From: JANXQG01 sp963709175
GTDB lineage: Bacteria > Planctomycetota > Planctomycetia > Pirellulales > Thermoguttaceae
Reading direction: 5' to 3'
Length of the DNA stretch: 64,000 bases
Assembly: GCA_963709175.1 (NCBI GenBank)
Contig: CAVPVK010000007.1
Span: 2,646,865-2,710,864, forward strand
Positions 63,997 through 64,000 of this stretch are shown one piece after another (position 1 is the stretch's first letter; every line of letters begins with the position of its first letter). A program made the translations under genes and the position numbers. The notes below the pieces were generated by a model. The model saw only the letters and a program-made list of their open reading frames with translations. It did no database searches and was not told the origin of the DNA.

Positions 63997-64000
63997 CTAA

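Overview
The window looks like a chromosome segment of a GC-rich member of the Planctomycetota, probably of the Pirellulales type. The evidence is a set of gene families and motifs typical of that phylum: a BBP7-type outer-membrane barrel, an exported DUF11 protein with an N-terminal RFESLEKRSLLSA motif, PEP-CTERM proteins, an ECF sigma factor overlapping a membrane Ser/Thr kinase that carries a DUF1559-like segment, a YncE/phosphoesterase fusion, and a glycosidase/isomerase repertoire. The lpxC, lpxA and OmpH/Skp genes indicate an outer membrane with a lipid A pathway.

Layout. 1-6 kb: end of a barrel gene, a surface DUF11 protein, aroF behind a leader with a strong terminator, and a GGDEF protein. 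6.2-14.8 kb: one giant secreted beta-repeat protein (PA14, LamG, PEP-CTERM) split by a frameshift. 15-22.6 kb: an M48 protease/LemA pair, a GH32 enzyme and a YncE/phosphoesterase. 22.9-27.5 kb: ECF sigma factor plus kinase. 28-31.6 kb: L-fucose isomerase and alpha-L-fucosidase. 31.7-34.7 kb: rlmN and sppA. 34.9-41.2 kb: a pilus-assembly-like operon (PilM fused to a PilN-like part, then two membrane proteins) ending in queD. 41.5-46.5 kb: a GH38-like enzyme, an MFS transporter and a Nudix hydrolase, with REP-like palindromes between and inside them. 47-50.7 kb: ompH, lpxC, lpxA and a Gfo/Idh/MocA oxidoreductase. 50.7-56.4 kb: ABC permease, acylphosphatase, a hypothetical exported protein, an M28 peptidase and endonuclease IV.

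56.5-64 kb is an accessory region with different gene content: a serine-recombinase-like protein behind overlapping inverted repeats, a Cys-rich protein, a compact seven-gene minus-strand operon (HsdR_N-type nuclease, a glycine-rich PEP-CTERM protein and five unknown proteins), and an IS66-family element with perfect 17-bp ends and half of its 8-bp target duplication still visible at the window edge.

About twenty genuine genes are interrupted by single-base insertions or deletions, with the reading frame resuming immediately in a neighbouring frame. Both signs occur, several in short homopolymers, and four lie inside one IS with intact ends. I read most of these as sequence or assembly errors rather than gene decay. 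Split genes are reported as pieces or as composite spans, with the break point given in each entry.
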